Below, in pieces: positions 16,891 through 25,573 of a DNA stretch of 64,000 nucleotides (within the stretch, counting starts at the first letter, position 1; each line of letters begins with the position of its first letter). The DNA lies in assembly GCF_018736085.1 (NCBI RefSeq), contig NZ_CP076134.1:434001-498000 (forward strand), given 5' to 3'. This DNA comes from Bradyrhizobium sediminis. GTDB lineage: Bacteria > Pseudomonadota > Alphaproteobacteria > Rhizobiales > Xanthobacteraceae. Under the pieces are notes generated by a model. That model ran no database searches. It saw nothing but the letters and a program-made list of their open reading frames with translations, and was not told the origin of the DNA. A program made the position numbers and the translations under genes.

Positions 16891-17346
16891 ATGGTCGATC
16901 AATCCGCCGTCGGGCGCAACTTCACGCCGGTCGTCGCGCGCGTCGAGCCCGGACGCCTGCGCTATTTCCTCAACACGCTCGGCGAGCGCAATCCGGTCTA
17001 CCGCGATGAGGCGGCCGCGCACGCCGCGGGCTATTCCGCGATTCCGGTGCCGCCGACCTATCTGTTCTGCCTCGAACTGATGGATAACGAGCGCCCGTTC
17101 GAGTTCCTGACCGACCTGAACATCGATCTGGCCCGCGTGCTGCACGGCGAGCAGCGCTTCACCTATCACGCCCCCGTGGTGGTCGGCGACACCCTGACCT
17201 TCAAGTCGTGTGTCACCGACGTTGCCGACAAGAAGGGCGGCGCGATGACGATGGTGGTCGTCGAGACCGAGGTCACCAATCAGCACGGCGTTCGCGTCGC
17301 CGATACCGCGCGCACCATTGTGGTGCGGAACCAGGGGGCATCATGA
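16891..17346 (+). CDS. MaoC-like N-terminal (FAS1-type) hotdog protein
   Basis: 151 residues, single hotdog fold. The V-E-P-G-R-L-R-Y-F-L-N-T-L-G-E-R-N-P-V-Y-R-D opening corresponds to the FAS1-like dehydratase domain, with P-P-T-Y-L-F following. The usual catalytic Asp...His pair of hydratases is not evident (R-N-P-V-Y-R instead of D-x-N-P-x-H). I infer that it is the non-catalytic partner of the next gene, as in heterodimeric enoyl-CoA hydratases. Its stop overlaps the ATG of the next gene by four bases. Confidence 0.85.
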   Translation: MVDQSAVGRNFTPVVARVEPGRLRYFLNTLGERNPVYRDEAAAHAAGYSAIPVPPTYLFCLELMDNERPFEFLTDLNIDLARVLHGEQRFTYHAPVVVGDTLTFKSCVTDVADKKGGAMTMVVVETEVTNQHGVRVADTARTIVVRNQGAS

Positions 17347-17759
17347 GCGAAACGGCAACCAACGCTCCTGATGTCGGCGAGCGGATCGTGCACAAGACCT
17401 TCCCGCCGATCTCGCGTCACACGCTGGCACTCTATTGCGGCGCCTCGGGCGACCACAATCCGATCCATGTCGACATCGATTTCGCCAAGGCCGCGGGTTT
17501 CCCGGACGTATTTTCGCACGGCATGCTGGTCATGGCCTATCTTGGCCAGGCGCTGACCGATGCGGTTGCCCCGGATCGCATTCGTTCCTTCTCGACGCGC
17601 TTTGCGGCGATCACGCAGCTCGGCGCACGCCTGACCTGCGAGGGCCGCGTCACCGAATTGTTCGAGGACAAGGGCGAAAAGCGAGCCAGGCTCGCTTTGA
17701 CCACCAAGGACGACAGCGGCGAGATCAAGCTCGCCGGCGAAGCCATCATCGCGCTTTGA
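17343..17759 (+). CDS. MaoC-family (R)-specific enoyl-CoA hydratase, catalytic subunit
   Basis: 138 residues from the ATG at 17343, which overlaps the previous stop (ATGA) and fixes the start. It has the MaoC hydratase-2 motif Y-C-G-A-S-G-D-H-N-P-I-H-V-D with both catalytic Asp and His, then G-F-P-D-V-F-S-H-G-M-L. It should hydrate trans-2-enoyl-CoA to the (R)-3-hydroxy form. Coupling to the preceding FAS1-type hotdog gene suggests a heteromeric enzyme. The next gene starts 14 bp downstream. Confidence 0.9.
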   Translation: MSETATNAPDVGERIVHKTFPPISRHTLALYCGASGDHNPIHVDIDFAKAAGFPDVFSHGMLVMAYLGQALTDAVAPDRIRSFSTRFAAITQLGARLTCEGRVTELFEDKGEKRARLALTTKDDSGEIKLAGEAIIAL

Positions 17760-17772
17760 TCAAGGAAACCAA

Positions 17773-18599
17773 ATGCCGAAACTCAAGGGGAAAGTCGCGC
17801 TCGTCACCGGATCGGGACGCGGCATCGGCCGCGCCATCGCCCTGAAGCTCGCGAGCGAGGGCGCCAAGGTCGTGGTCAACGATCTCGATGCGGCGCCCGG
17901 CGACGCCGTTGCCGCTGAAATCAAGGCGGCCGGCGGCGAGGCGATCGCGGTCAATGGCAGCGTGTCCGAGGCCGGCTTTGCCGATCGTTTCGTCAACGCG
18001 GCCATGGAGACCTTCGGCGGCCTCGACATCATCGTCAACAACGCCGGCTACACCTGGGATTCGACGATCCAGAAGATGACCGACGAGCAGTTCCAGGCCA
18101 TGCTCGATGTGCATCTGGTCGCGCCCTTCCGCATTCTGCGAGCCGCGTCCGAACCGATCCGGATCATGGCCAAGAAGGAGGCCGAAGCCGGCCGCGAGGT
18201 CTTCCGCAAGGTTGTCAACATCTCGTCGATTGCGGGGCTCTACGGCAATGCCGGGCAGGCGAGCTACTCTTCGGCCAAGGCATCGCTGATCGGGTTGACG
18301 CGCACGATGTGCAAGGATGGGGACGCTACAAGGTCAACGTCAATTGCGTGGCCTTCGGCCTGATCAATACCCGCCTGACCCAGCCGATCGAGGTCCAACA
18401 GAAGACCATCGATGTCGCCGGGCGCGACATCAAGGTCGGCGTCCAGCCGCAAATGCTCGACGCCATGTCGCGGATGATTCCGCTCGGCCGCGGCGGCACG
18501 CCGGAAGAAGCCGCCGACGCCGTCTACCTCTTTTGCAGCCCGGAATCGAACTACATCAGCGGCCAGGTGGTGGTCGCCGGCGGCGGCCTCCTGATTTGA
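17773..18599 (+). pseudogene. Short-chain dehydrogenase/reductase interrupted by a -1 frameshift
   Basis: The SDR reads normally from ATG 17773: G-S-G-R-G-I-G-R-A cofactor loop, N-N-A-G, catalytic Ser in N-I-S-S-I-A-G and Y-S-S-A-K (Tyr and Lys). After L-T-R-T-M-C-K near 18312 the frame changes. The expected W-G-R-Y-K-V-N-V-N-C-V continues in another frame to the proper C-terminus G-Q-V-V-V-A-G-G-G and a stop at 18599. One base appears to be missing in the GGATGGGG stretch around 18316-18323. In the first frame translation ends at 18363, after the catalytic residues but without the C-terminal third. Either a real mutation or an assembly error. It would be the 3-hydroxyacyl-CoA dehydrogenase of the operon. 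Confidence 0.85.
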
Positions 18600-18714
18600 G
18601 GCGCGGGCATTTCGAAGCGGGAAGCTCTGGTCCCGTTGCAGATATTGGCGTTACATGCGGTTGCCGTTGCGCAACGCGTTGTTGCAACCATTCTCTCGTG
18701 TGAGGCGATACCGA

Positions 18715-19860
18715 ATGACCTACCGTTCGTCCTGGATGACCGAGGAGCTGGACGTCTTCCGCGACCAGTTCCGCAAATTCCTCGCCAAGGATCTGGCGCC
18801 GCACGCCGAGACATGGCGCAAGCAGAAGATGGTCGACCGCTCGGCCTGGCGGGCGCTCGGCGAGATGGGTGCCTTGCTGCCGAGCGTGCCGGAAGCCTAT
18901 GGTGGCCTCGGCGCCGCCTTCGCCTATGACGCCGCCGTGATCGAGGACATCGAAAGCGTGGTGCCGGAAGTCACCACAGGGGTTTCGGTGCATAGCGGCA
19001 TCGTGGCGCATTACATCCTGAATTATGGTTCCGAGGAACAGAAGCGCCGCTGGTTGCCGAAAATGGCAAGCGGCGAGTTCATCGGCGCCATCGCCATGAC
19101 CGAGCCCGGAACCGGCTCCGATCTCCAGGGGGTGCGGACGACGGCGCGCAAGCAGGGCAATAACTACGTGATCAACGGCCAGAAGACCTTCATCACCAAT
19201 GGCCAGGCCGCCGACCTGGTCATCGTGGTGGCGCGAACCGGCGGGCCGGGCGCCAAGGGCCTCTCCCTGATCGTCGTCGAGACCGCTGATAATGACGGCT
19301 TCAGGCGCGGGCGCAATCTCGACAAGATCGGTTTGAACGCTTCCGACACCTCCGAACTGTTTTTCGACAATGCGGTGGCGCCTCCCGAAAACCTTCTCGG
19401 CGGCGAGGAAGGCAGCGGCTTCGTTCAGTTGATGCAGCAATTGCCGCAGGAGCGGCTGTTGCTCGCCATCGGCGCCGTGGCTTCGATGGAGCGCGCGATC
19501 AAGCTGACGGCCGATTATACCAAAGAGCGCAAGGCGTTCGGTCAGCCGATCATCGAATTCCAGAACACTGCGTTCACGCTTGCCGAACGCAAGACCGAAG
19601 CCACGATCGCGCGGGTATTCGTCGACTGGTGCATCGAGCGGCTGATTGCCGGCGAACTCGATACCGTCACCGCGTCGATGGCGAAGTGGTGGTGCTCGCA
19701 AAAGCAGGTAGAAACCGCCGACGAATGCCTGCAGCTTCATGGCGGCTACGGCTACATGCAGGAATATCCGATATCGCGGATGTTTGTCGACGCTCGCATC
19801 CAGAAGATCTACGGCGGGACCAACGAGATTATGAAGCTCTTGATCGCGCGTTCCCTGTAG
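18715..19860 (+). CDS. Acyl-CoA dehydrogenase
   Basis: 381 residues from ATG 18715 (MTYRSSW); the frame is open upstream but that part is arginine-rich and not family-like. FAD-dependent acyl-CoA dehydrogenase: [12 protein letters not shown] substrate/FAD loop, F-I-T-N-G strand, R-K-A-F-G-Q-P helix, H-G-G-Y-G-Y-M and a C-terminal Y-G-G-T-N-E-I with the Glu at the usual catalytic-base position. Normal length for the family. It supplies the first oxidation step for the operon's substrate. The 115-bp gap after the SDR is longer than elsewhere in the cluster and could hold a secondary promoter. Confidence 0.92.
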   Translation: MTYRSSWMTEELDVFRDQFRKFLAKDLAPHAETWRKQKMVDRSAWRALGEMGALLPSVPEAYGGLGAAFAYDAAVIEDIESVVPEVTTGVSVHSGIVAHYILNYGSEEQKRRWLPKMASGEFIGAIAMTEPGTGSDLQGVRTTARKQGNNYVINGQKTFITNGQAADLVIVVARTGGPGAKGLSLIVVETADNDGFRRGRNLDKIGLNASDTSELFFDNAVAPPENLLGGEEGSGFVQLMQQLPQERLLLAIGAVASMERAIKLTADYTKERKAFGQPIIEFQNTAFTLAERKTEATIARVFVDWCIERLIAGELDTVTASMAKWWCSQKQVETADECLQLHGGYGYMQEYPISRMFVDARIQKIYGGTNEIMKLLIARSL

Positions 19861-19935
19861 CGGGCATCGCGGTCCGCAAGCGGACAGCCAGACGGCGGCT
19901 GGCGGCGCCAGCGATTGACGAGGGAACGAGATAGC

Positions 19936-20715
19936 ATGTCGATGGTTCTCACCGAACGGCGCGGTTCCGTCACGGTCCTGACGCTCAACAACCCCGCGCA
20001 GTACAACGCTCTCGCCGCCAGCCTGCTGGGCGATCTGGGCCAGGCGCTCGATGCGGCAATTGAAGATTCCGACGTGCGGGCGATCCTGCTGACCGGGACC
20101 GGCAAGGGCTTCTGTGCCGGGGCGCAATTGGGCGGCGGCAACACTTTCGCGGCGGGAGAGCAGATCGGCGCGAGCATGCGCGCGAGCATCAATCCCGTGA
20201 TCGAGAAGATGCGCGCTTCATCCAAGCCGATCGTGGTCGCCGTGAACGGCGCTGCGGCGGGAGCGGGGGTCGGTATTGCGCTTGCGGGCGACATCGTGAT
20301 CGCCGCGCGCTCGGCGCGCTTCATTCTGAGCTTCGTGCGGCTTGGCGCCGCGCTCGATGGCGGAACGTCCCTGTTCCTGCAAAGGTCGATCGGCGTCGCG
20401 CGAGCCCGCGCGCTGGCGCTGACGGGCCAGCCGCTCCCTGCCGAAAAGGCGGAGCAATGGGGCTTGATCTGGAAAATGGTGGAAGATGCCGACTTGCTGA
20501 ACGAGGCCCTGGCGATCACGCAAGGGCTTGCCGACGGCCCGCCCGTCAGCATCGGCCTGATCAAGAGCCAGATCGACGCTGCCTGGAACGCGTCGCTGGC
20601 GTCCACGCTCGATGACGAGGCCTCCTCGCAGAGCCGTGCCTTCGTCACGGAGGACCTGCGTGAGGGGGCGGCGGCCTTTGTCGAGAAGCGTCCGGCGCGC
20701 TTTACCGGTCGGTAG
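19936..20715 (+). CDS. Enoyl-CoA hydratase/isomerase family protein
   Basis: 259 residues from ATG 19936, preceded by a GAGGGAACGAG ribosome-binding stretch. Crotonase fold: L-T-L-N-N-P start, oxyanion loop G-F-C-A-G-A-Q-L near residue 63, and N-G-A-A-A-G-A-G-V second half. The segment A-L-D-G-G-T replaces the P-x-x-G-G-T with a Glu found in classical hydratases, which is closer to PaaG/isomerase-type members, so isomerase activity is possible. Last gene of the acyl-CoA operon. Confidence 0.9.
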   Translation: MSMVLTERRGSVTVLTLNNPAQYNALAASLLGDLGQALDAAIEDSDVRAILLTGTGKGFCAGAQLGGGNTFAAGEQIGASMRASINPVIEKMRASSKPIVVAVNGAAAGAGVGIALAGDIVIAARSARFILSFVRLGAALDGGTSLFLQRSIGVARARALALTGQPLPAEKAEQWGLIWKMVEDADLLNEALAITQGLADGPPVSIGLIKSQIDAAWNASLASTLDDEASSQSRAFVTEDLREGAAAFVEKRPARFTGR

Positions 20716-20861
20716 CGGCGGCTGACGGGCGGCGCCGGCAGGCCGGAAAACCGCCGGAACCGCGCCGAATACCGTATCTGCATCCCTGTTAACCAGTGAA
20801 GTTTGTTGCGTTTTCGGCCTATTGCGCCTAAAAGCCCGGTCTCACCCGGAAAGATCAGGCG

Positions 20862-21068
20862 ATGGCCCATAATTACGCGATCAACGACGACGTCCTCCAC
20901 CAGTTGCAGGGGCCGCAGGGCCGCGCCAGCGTCAAGCCGCGCAGCGTCTACACCATCGTCACCTGCCTGCCGATCGAGGCCGACGGCCGCCCGCGCTACC
21001 GCATCAAGAGCAAGACCGAGAACGTCGAGCGCGTGGTGACCGAGGAACAGATCAGCCGGCTCGGCTGA
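20862..21068 (+). CDS. Conserved small protein of unknown function
   Basis: 68 residues, soluble, no signal peptide or helix of membrane length. It begins MAHNYAIND and carries K-P-R-S-V-Y-T-I-V-T-C-L-P and a C-terminal V-V-T-E-E-Q-I-S-R-L. I recognise similar small proteins in Bradyrhizobium genomes but know no function. The codon pattern is GC-rich and gene-like. It is separate from the preceding operon (147 bp gap) and convergent with the EAL gene. Confidence 0.7.
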   Translation: MAHNYAINDDVLHQLQGPQGRASVKPRSVYTIVTCLPIEADGRPRYRIKSKTENVERVVTEEQISRLG

Positions 21069-21137
21069 TCTGCCGCCTCTGCTTCGGCGCCTGACGAGGA
21101 CGGAATTCGACCGCAGCCCCTTGCTGCGCCGATCGGT

Positions 21138-22355
21138 TCACTTCGTCACGAGCACCGGATGGATCAGGGCGGAGCGCGCGAATTTCTTGAGCCCCATGGG
21201 CTTGCCCAACAGATAGCCCTGGACCTGGTCGAAACCCATCTCGTTCGCCGCGACAAAATCGGCGCGGCTCTCGATTCCCTCGGCAACGACCCGGACGCCA
21301 AGACTCCTGGCGAGTTCAATGATGCTGCGGCATACCGTCTGCTTTAGCCGGTCGTTTGCGCAGCCCGTGACGAACTGCCGGTCAACCTTGAGTTCGGCGA
21401 AGGGAAAGGTTTCGATCCCCATCAGCGCCGGCCAGTCGGCTCCAACATCGTCGATCGAAATTGCAACGTTGTGAAGGCGCACTTCCCTCGCGACATCAAT
21501 CAGCAGCTTCTGATTGAGGATGACCTCGGCGCTGTTGATCTCGATGAGCAGGCCACCGAACGCCGGATGAGCCGGCATCCTTCGACAGAGATCGCGCACG
21601 GCCTGGCGATCCATGAGAAAGGAGGCCGGCAGATTGATCGAGATATCCGTCGGATTGTGCTTTTCGAGCAGGTGGTGCCAATCCTCCATGGCGCGGTCGA
21701 TCACGAATTCCGACAGGCGCAGCAGGTGCGGATCGTCGTCTTCCGGGATGAAATAGGCCGGTGGGACCACGCCCCAGGTCGGATGCCGCATTCGTACCAG
21801 CGCTTCGGCGCCGCAGCGCACGAGGGTGCGGGCATCGATCTTCGGCTGGTACCACAATTCGAGCCAGCCGGCGTGCAATGCTTCCGCCACGTGAACTGCC
21901 GGGCTCGGTACTGGATCCTCCGGCAGGAGCATGGCAATGCGTTCGCGCAACGTCTCGGCGGCGAACGGCGTGGTGATCGGCGGTAGCATCGCAAGGCCGT
22001 ATTCCTCGCCGACCTGGCGTACCGCCTTGACGATGATCGACTCGCGGGCGCCGATGGCGAGAACCTTGCCGCTGAACTCTCGGCGGACAAGGATTTCGAG
22101 AAGTTTGCCGGCCTCGATTCCATCGACCGACACTCCGAGGATAATGATATCCGGAAGTTGAGTCGCGAGGATCTCTCCCAATTCGTCGGCCTTCGCGCAT
22201 TCGCTGGTGACGAAGCCGAGATCTTCAAGGACGTCGGCAAGGAACGCGCGGAGGTGCTTCTTGCTGTCTGCAACACATGCACGAGGAGAGACTTTGCGGC
22301 GCCCAAAGGTTGCGTGAATTCCCTCCGGCTTGCCGCGGAACATCGGATCCGTCAT
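21138..22355 (-). CDS. Degenerate receiver fused to an EAL phosphodiesterase domain
   Basis: 405 residues. Residues ~25-150 are receiver-like, but the phosphoacceptor position is Gly (residue 74 in I-I-I-L-G-V-S-V-D-G) and the conserved Lys-Pro is Thr-Pro, so phosphorylation is unlikely. Residues ~165-395 form an EAL domain: E-L-W-Y-Q-P-K-I, G-A-E-A-L-V-R-M (EAL intact), S-I-N-L-P, L-L-I-E-I-N, I-D-D-V-G-A-D-W (both Asp kept), E-L-K-V-D-R-Q-F and V-V-A-E-G-I-E-S. The metal and catalytic residues I can locate are present, so c-di-GMP hydrolysis is possible, though I-D-D-V-G replaces the usual D-D-F-G. Monocistronic and convergent with the small gene at 20862. Confidence 0.9.
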   Translation of the reverse strand: MTDPMFRGKPEGIHATFGRRKVSPRACVADSKKHLRAFLADVLEDLGFVTSECAKADELGEILATQLPDIIILGVSVDGIEAGKLLEILVRREFSGKVLAIGARESIIVKAVRQVGEEYGLAMLPPITTPFAAETLRERIAMLLPEDPVPSPAVHVAEALHAGWLELWYQPKIDARTLVRCGAEALVRMRHPTWGVVPPAYFIPEDDDPHLLRLSEFVIDRAMEDWHHLLEKHNPTDISINLPASFLMDRQAVRDLCRRMPAHPAFGGLLIEINSAEVILNQKLLIDVAREVRLHNVAISIDDVGADWPALMGIETFPFAELKVDRQFVTGCANDRLKQTVCRSIIELARSLGVRVVAEGIESRADFVAANEMGFDQVQGYLLGKPMGLKKFARSALIHPVLVTK

Positions 22356-22804
22356 CGCTAGTCTCCTCCTCCTGAAGCGGAAAGTTTCTTAGCGGCGTGC
22401 GTGGCTTCAAATATGGTGATCTTGCGCGCAGAATTGAATTATTCGAGTAACGTTAAACTGCGCAATGTGAGTAAAATTTGCGGAGGTTGCGTGCAAAGAT
22501 TTCACGATTGCAGCGTGCCCGGATCGAGCAGGACGGGAACATCGGGCATGGCCGACGATCAGGAACCGGATCGGCGGCCCCCATTGAACGACGGCCATTG
22601 CTCTTATTAGCATTTTATCATGCTGGCCGGTTTCGCTTGCTATTTCGGGTGGTGTGGCGTAAACGGACGTCATTCGAACAATCGATTTGCTTGTTGATCG
22701 CGCCGAACCGGCTCTACTCCCCAAGACATCGCTGAAATCGGATCTAAGCTCGCGCGAAGGTCGTGCGGGCAGTTCGCGCTTTTGCGCATCTTGGAGAAGT
22801 AAAA
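22356..22804. other. 449-bp divergent intergenic region between the EAL gene and the cold-shock gene
   Basis: No gene-like frame. The part 22400-22480 is AT-rich and probably holds the EAL-gene promoter. The ~180 bp before 22805 are expected to contain the cold-shock mRNA leader. I saw no perfect cold-box element or riboswitch fold by eye. Confidence 0.5.
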
Positions 22805-23014
22805 ATGGCTACCGGAACAGTTAAGTGGTTCAACGCGACCAAGGGCTTCGGCTTCATTCAGCCCGACGATGGCGGCAACGATGTGTTCGTGCACATCAGC
22901 GCCGTTGAGCGCGCCGGCATGGGCTCGCTCAACGAAGGCCAGAAGCTTTCGTTCGAGGCGACGGTCGACAGCAAGCGCGGCAAGACCAGCGCGGAAAACC
23001 TCCGCGCGATGTGA
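22805..23014 (+). CDS. cspA: Cold-shock-domain protein (CspA family)
   Basis: 69 residues from ATG 22805, preceded by TTGGAGAAG. Single cold-shock domain with both RNA-binding motifs: K-G-F-G-F-I (RNP1) and D-V-F-V-H-I-S (RNP2). Binds single-stranded nucleic acid and acts as an RNA chaperone. Monocistronic: a clear intrinsic terminator follows 75 bp after the stop. The frame is open upstream to 22763, but that part is not family-like. Confidence 0.96.
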   Translation: MATGTVKWFNATKGFGFIQPDDGGNDVFVHISAVERAGMGSLNEGQKLSFEATVDSKRGKTSAENLRAM

Positions 23015-23088
23015 CGCAGGCCGATTCGGGATTACCGCGGACGTACCGGGGTCCCAGATCGGTCGCGCTTGCAGCGACACGAGATCAG

Positions 23089-23118
23089 AGCCCGCCGGCT
23101 GAAACCGGCGGGCTTTTT
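23089..23118 (+). terminator. Rho-independent terminator of the cold-shock gene
   Basis: AGCCCGCCGG and CCGGCGGGCT form a 9-10 bp GC-rich stem around CTGAAA, followed by TTTTT at 23114-23118. Correctly placed after the cold-shock gene. Confidence 0.92.
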
Positions 23119-23175
23119 CGTGCGCCAAATTGCGCGCGTTTGACTGGCGCCGCCCGGCGCGTTTGTTGGGCCAAA

Positions 23176-23191
23176 TGTGAAGCATGTCACA
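23176..23191. promoter_or_regulatory. Perfect Crp-type site TGTGA-AGCATG-TCACA
   Basis: Matches the consensus TGTGA-N6-TCACA at all ten fixed positions. It lies in the 433-bp gap between the cold-shock gene and the hypothetical gene at 23449, 68 bp upstream of a possible 32-residue frame starting at 23260. A Crp-family gene and a cyclase gene are both present later in the window. Confidence 0.75.
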
Positions 23192-23259
23192 TGCGGCAGA
23201 GGGGTTCGGCGCTAATCACGGGCCGGCCGGGGACGCTCCCAGCATCGAGGACCGGGCAG

Positions 23260-23358
23260 ATGAACACACGGCGGATGGCGTATTGGTGGCTGAGGTTCGT
23301 GGTCTCGGGACGCTTTCTCGAGAAGTTCCTGAACCTGCGTCGCGTCAAGAATTCATAA
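23260..23358 (+). CDS. Possible 32-residue basic small protein
   Basis: ATG at 23260 follows CGAGGACCGGGCAG, giving a fair ribosome-binding site. The peptide is MNTRRMAYWWLRF... ending R-R-V-K-N-S: aromatic and basic, with an amphipathic hydrophobic middle, compatible with a membrane-associated small protein. A perfect Crp-type site lies 68 bp upstream, at a spacing that fits activation of a promoter near 23210-23225. There is no homologue I recognise, so this may be chance. Confidence 0.3.
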   Translation: MNTRRMAYWWLRFVVSGRFLEKFLNLRRVKNS

Positions 23359-23448
23359 GGCGCCCTGTGGCCGGATCACGCCGCAGCCGCGCAACGTGCG
23401 CCTTGCGGAAGCGCCGATCGGACGCCGCCGTTGAGGCGCGCGGATTTT

Positions 23449-24618
23449 TCAGGCCGCGCGGACCAGCTTGCGGCAAAAGGCGGCTCCTTCGGCCAGCGCG
23501 TCGCGCCCCTTCCACGCCAGATAAGTCAGACGACCGGAAAGCGATTGGTGGCTGCGCAGGCTGCGCGATCCCAGCACGTGGCCGATCTTTTCGGGAAACC
23601 GGCTGATCTCCAGTGCAACGAGAGCGGCGATGGCGTCGATCAGCCTGTCGAGCCGTTGCCCCCATTCGGATTCGTCGAGCCGATCGATGCGGACCCGCAG
23701 GGCATATTCGGTGTCGTAGAACTCGGTCAGGATTTCCTTGGCGACGAGCACGCGGTTGTTCTTCAGGGCGACGCGCAGCGTCGTCCGCCTGTTGTCGAGC
23801 CGGTCCAGCACCATCGAGACCGTGATTGCGTAGGGCGTGGCGGCGATGTCGGAGGCGTTCTTGCTGGGCGCCGCTTTGGTGGCAAGGCGGATCAACTGCC
23901 AGGGAGTCTTCAGACGCTTGGCCACCAGCGTCAGGGCAAAGGGGAGAACCTCGGCGTTCTTCCTGGCGAACGCATCCAGCAGAGTCGCAATCTTGGCGAC
24001 CTGTGCGTCGTCGAATTTGGCGATCCTGTCCGGCAGCCCCTCGTTGAACTTGGCAAGAGCTTCCTGCGCGCGTATCACGGCAAGCATCTTGACCAGATCG
24101 TCATAGGCCGAACGCGCGGTGGTGTAGGCCGCGAGCTTGGCGCGAGTCTGGGTGGCGGCATCCGGCGATCCGATCGTGTTCTCGAGAGACTTGACGACCT
24201 TGATCTGGAACGTGGCGGCCGCCTTGCGGGCGCCTCGCTGATTGTCGCTGGCGATCAGATCGTTGATCTCCTTGATGTAGTCGCGCGCCATCGTCGGCAG
24301 CAAATCCCGGCTGATCCACTCCCATGTCGGAGCCAGCGAACCGCGCGATATCCGTCCCGAATTGGCGTGCTCCGGATCGGCGTCGATCAACAGCGGCTCC
24401 AGCGGCGCGAAGAAATATCGCGAGGGATTGCTGACGCGGATTTGAGTCGATCCGTCCTTGCGGAACTCTGCGCGCAATTTCTCCAGCACCGGAGCTGCGC
24501 CGGGAATTTCAGCGCCGCAGATCTCCAGCCGTTCGAGTTCGGTCAGCAGGGTGCCGCGCGTCACCGGCGACAGACGCTGCAGAAATTCCTGGATCCGGTC
24601 GGCTAGTGCCATTGCCAC
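23449..24618 (-). CDS. Conserved hypothetical protein, mostly helical, ~390 residues
   Basis: 389 residues, soluble, no signal peptide. Predicted largely alpha-helical from its heptad-rich pattern, with many A-K-L/L-D-R runs; the middle (residues ~105-240) looks like coiled helices. Near the C-terminus R-F-P-E-K-I-G-H-V-L-G-S-R-S-L is striking. I recognise no domain. Single gene with its own gaps on both sides (325 bp upstream). Codon use is typical of the window, so it is not recently acquired. Confidence 0.75.
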   Translation of the reverse strand: MAMALADRIQEFLQRLSPVTRGTLLTELERLEICGAEIPGAAPVLEKLRAEFRKDGSTQIRVSNPSRYFFAPLEPLLIDADPEHANSGRISRGSLAPTWEWISRDLLPTMARDYIKEINDLIASDNQRGARKAAATFQIKVVKSLENTIGSPDAATQTRAKLAAYTTARSAYDDLVKMLAVIRAQEALAKFNEGLPDRIAKFDDAQVAKIATLLDAFARKNAEVLPFALTLVAKRLKTPWQLIRLATKAAPSKNASDIAATPYAITVSMVLDRLDNRRTTLRVALKNNRVLVAKEILTEFYDTEYALRVRIDRLDESEWGQRLDRLIDAIAALVALEISRFPEKIGHVLGSRSLRSHQSLSGRLTYLAWKGRDALAEGAAFCRKLVRAA

Positions 24619-24943
24619 ATGATTTCGCGATTGGAGTCGGCGATCGGCCCGTCGCCCGCGGGCGGGACCGTGCCGTGCATAGAAGCATGAAAACAGTTGG
24701 CGGCAGATTAAGACGTTAAAGGACGGTCCCGTGAAACTACGGGGATATGCCCGGCGCCCAGGGGGGACTTCTACGACCCGTCGAAATACGGGGTTTCTGG
24801 CACAAGTCGCATATTTCTGGCGCTGGACGAATGGTTTGGCGGAAAATCGCTGCCGGCGGCGACTGACGGTTCGCTAAAATCCCCGTAGTCTTACTGAGTA
24901 CAAAATTAACCCTCATACAGGACCGGCTCGTTAAACAAATTGT
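24619..24943. promoter_or_regulatory. Divergent region with two inverted copies of a 13-bp motif
   Basis: 325 bp between the hypothetical gene and the LuxR-type gene. ACTACGGGGAT at 24736-24746 and its exact inverse at 24879-24889 are 132 bp apart. Extending them gives CCCGTAGTTTCAC (minus strand, 24731-24743) and CCCGTAGTCTTAC (plus strand, 24882-24894). A third copy, CCCGTAGTTTTAC, is at 26660-26672 in the cheY-flbT region. The plus-strand copy ends 49 bp before the ATG at 24944, a position suitable for a regulator or sigma-factor site. Confidence 0.55.
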
Positions 24944-25567
24944 ATGTCGCAGCAGGAAAACCGAATCGCCGATTCGCCCTTTTCGAAGTGGACGGAGGGC
25001 GACACGCCGGCCGGCAGCGACGAACTCGAGATGATCCGGCTGTCGGCCGCGCGATCCAAGGCGATGGACGAAGCGGGGGCTGCAATCGCGCGCCAGCTCA
25101 ACGGGCCGCTGACCGCGCTGCTGCTCTACATGGGCGAAATCAAGCAGCACAGCCACCAGCTTTCGCAGACCGACGGCAATCGGGTTTACCTGCAGAAAGT
25201 GGTGGAGAATGCGCTTCAGCAAACCGAGCGCGTCTGCGCCATGATAAAGCAAATTGCCGGAACGACTGAGGAAACCGTCACCGCGCCGGGCCGCGCGGCC
25301 GGGTGGGAGGCGCGAACCGGCCGCTCCAATGAGCGCGCACCGGGCGTCATGTTTGCGTCGGAGCCAGGTCAGAAACCCCTGACCAGGCGGGAGCGTGAGG
25401 TTCTGAACCTCATCAGCGAGGGGTGCTCCAACAAGGAGGGGGCCTTGCGGATGCGCATCAGCCCGAGGACCTTCGAAAGCCATCGTGCCGAAGCCATGCG
25501 AAAGCTCGGCGCGCGCAATACGGCGGACCTCGTCCGCACCGCGCTGCTGCATCCGGGCGCCGTATAG
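24944..25567 (+). CDS. LuxR-type regulator with a degenerate kinase-dimerisation-like N-terminus
   Basis: 207 residues. C-terminal ~65 residues are a FixJ/LuxR HTH: L-T-R-R-E-R-E-V-L-N-L-I-S-E-G, S-N-K-E, I-S-P-R-T-F-E-S-H-R, K-L-G-A-R-N-T-A-D-L-V. The middle (residues ~45-105) looks like a HisKA helix pair: A-I-A-R-Q-L-N-G-P-L-T-A-L-L-L-Y. In active FixL-type kinases the equivalent is A-x-A-H-E-L-N-Q-P-L, so the phosphorylatable His is Arg and the Glu is Gln. There is no ATPase domain. I infer a dimerisation platform rather than a kinase. Convergent with the small gene at 25574. Confidence 0.85.
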   Translation: MSQQENRIADSPFSKWTEGDTPAGSDELEMIRLSAARSKAMDEAGAAIARQLNGPLTALLLYMGEIKQHSHQLSQTDGNRVYLQKVVENALQQTERVCAMIKQIAGTTEETVTAPGRAAGWEARTGRSNERAPGVMFASEPGQKPLTRREREVLNLISEGCSNKEGALRMRISPRTFESHRAEAMRKLGARNTADLVRTALLHPGAV

Positions 25568-25573
25568 AGCCGC

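Noticed and set aside
18305..18330. Programmed -1 frameshift in the SDR
   Set aside because: There is no slippery heptamer or downstream structure that I can see; a plain one-base deletion or sequencing error is simpler.
19809..20900. Long open frame on the minus strand opposite the enoyl-CoA hydratase gene
   Set aside because: It is antisense to a clear family member, has an Arg/Ser-rich composition and matches nothing; an effect of high GC.
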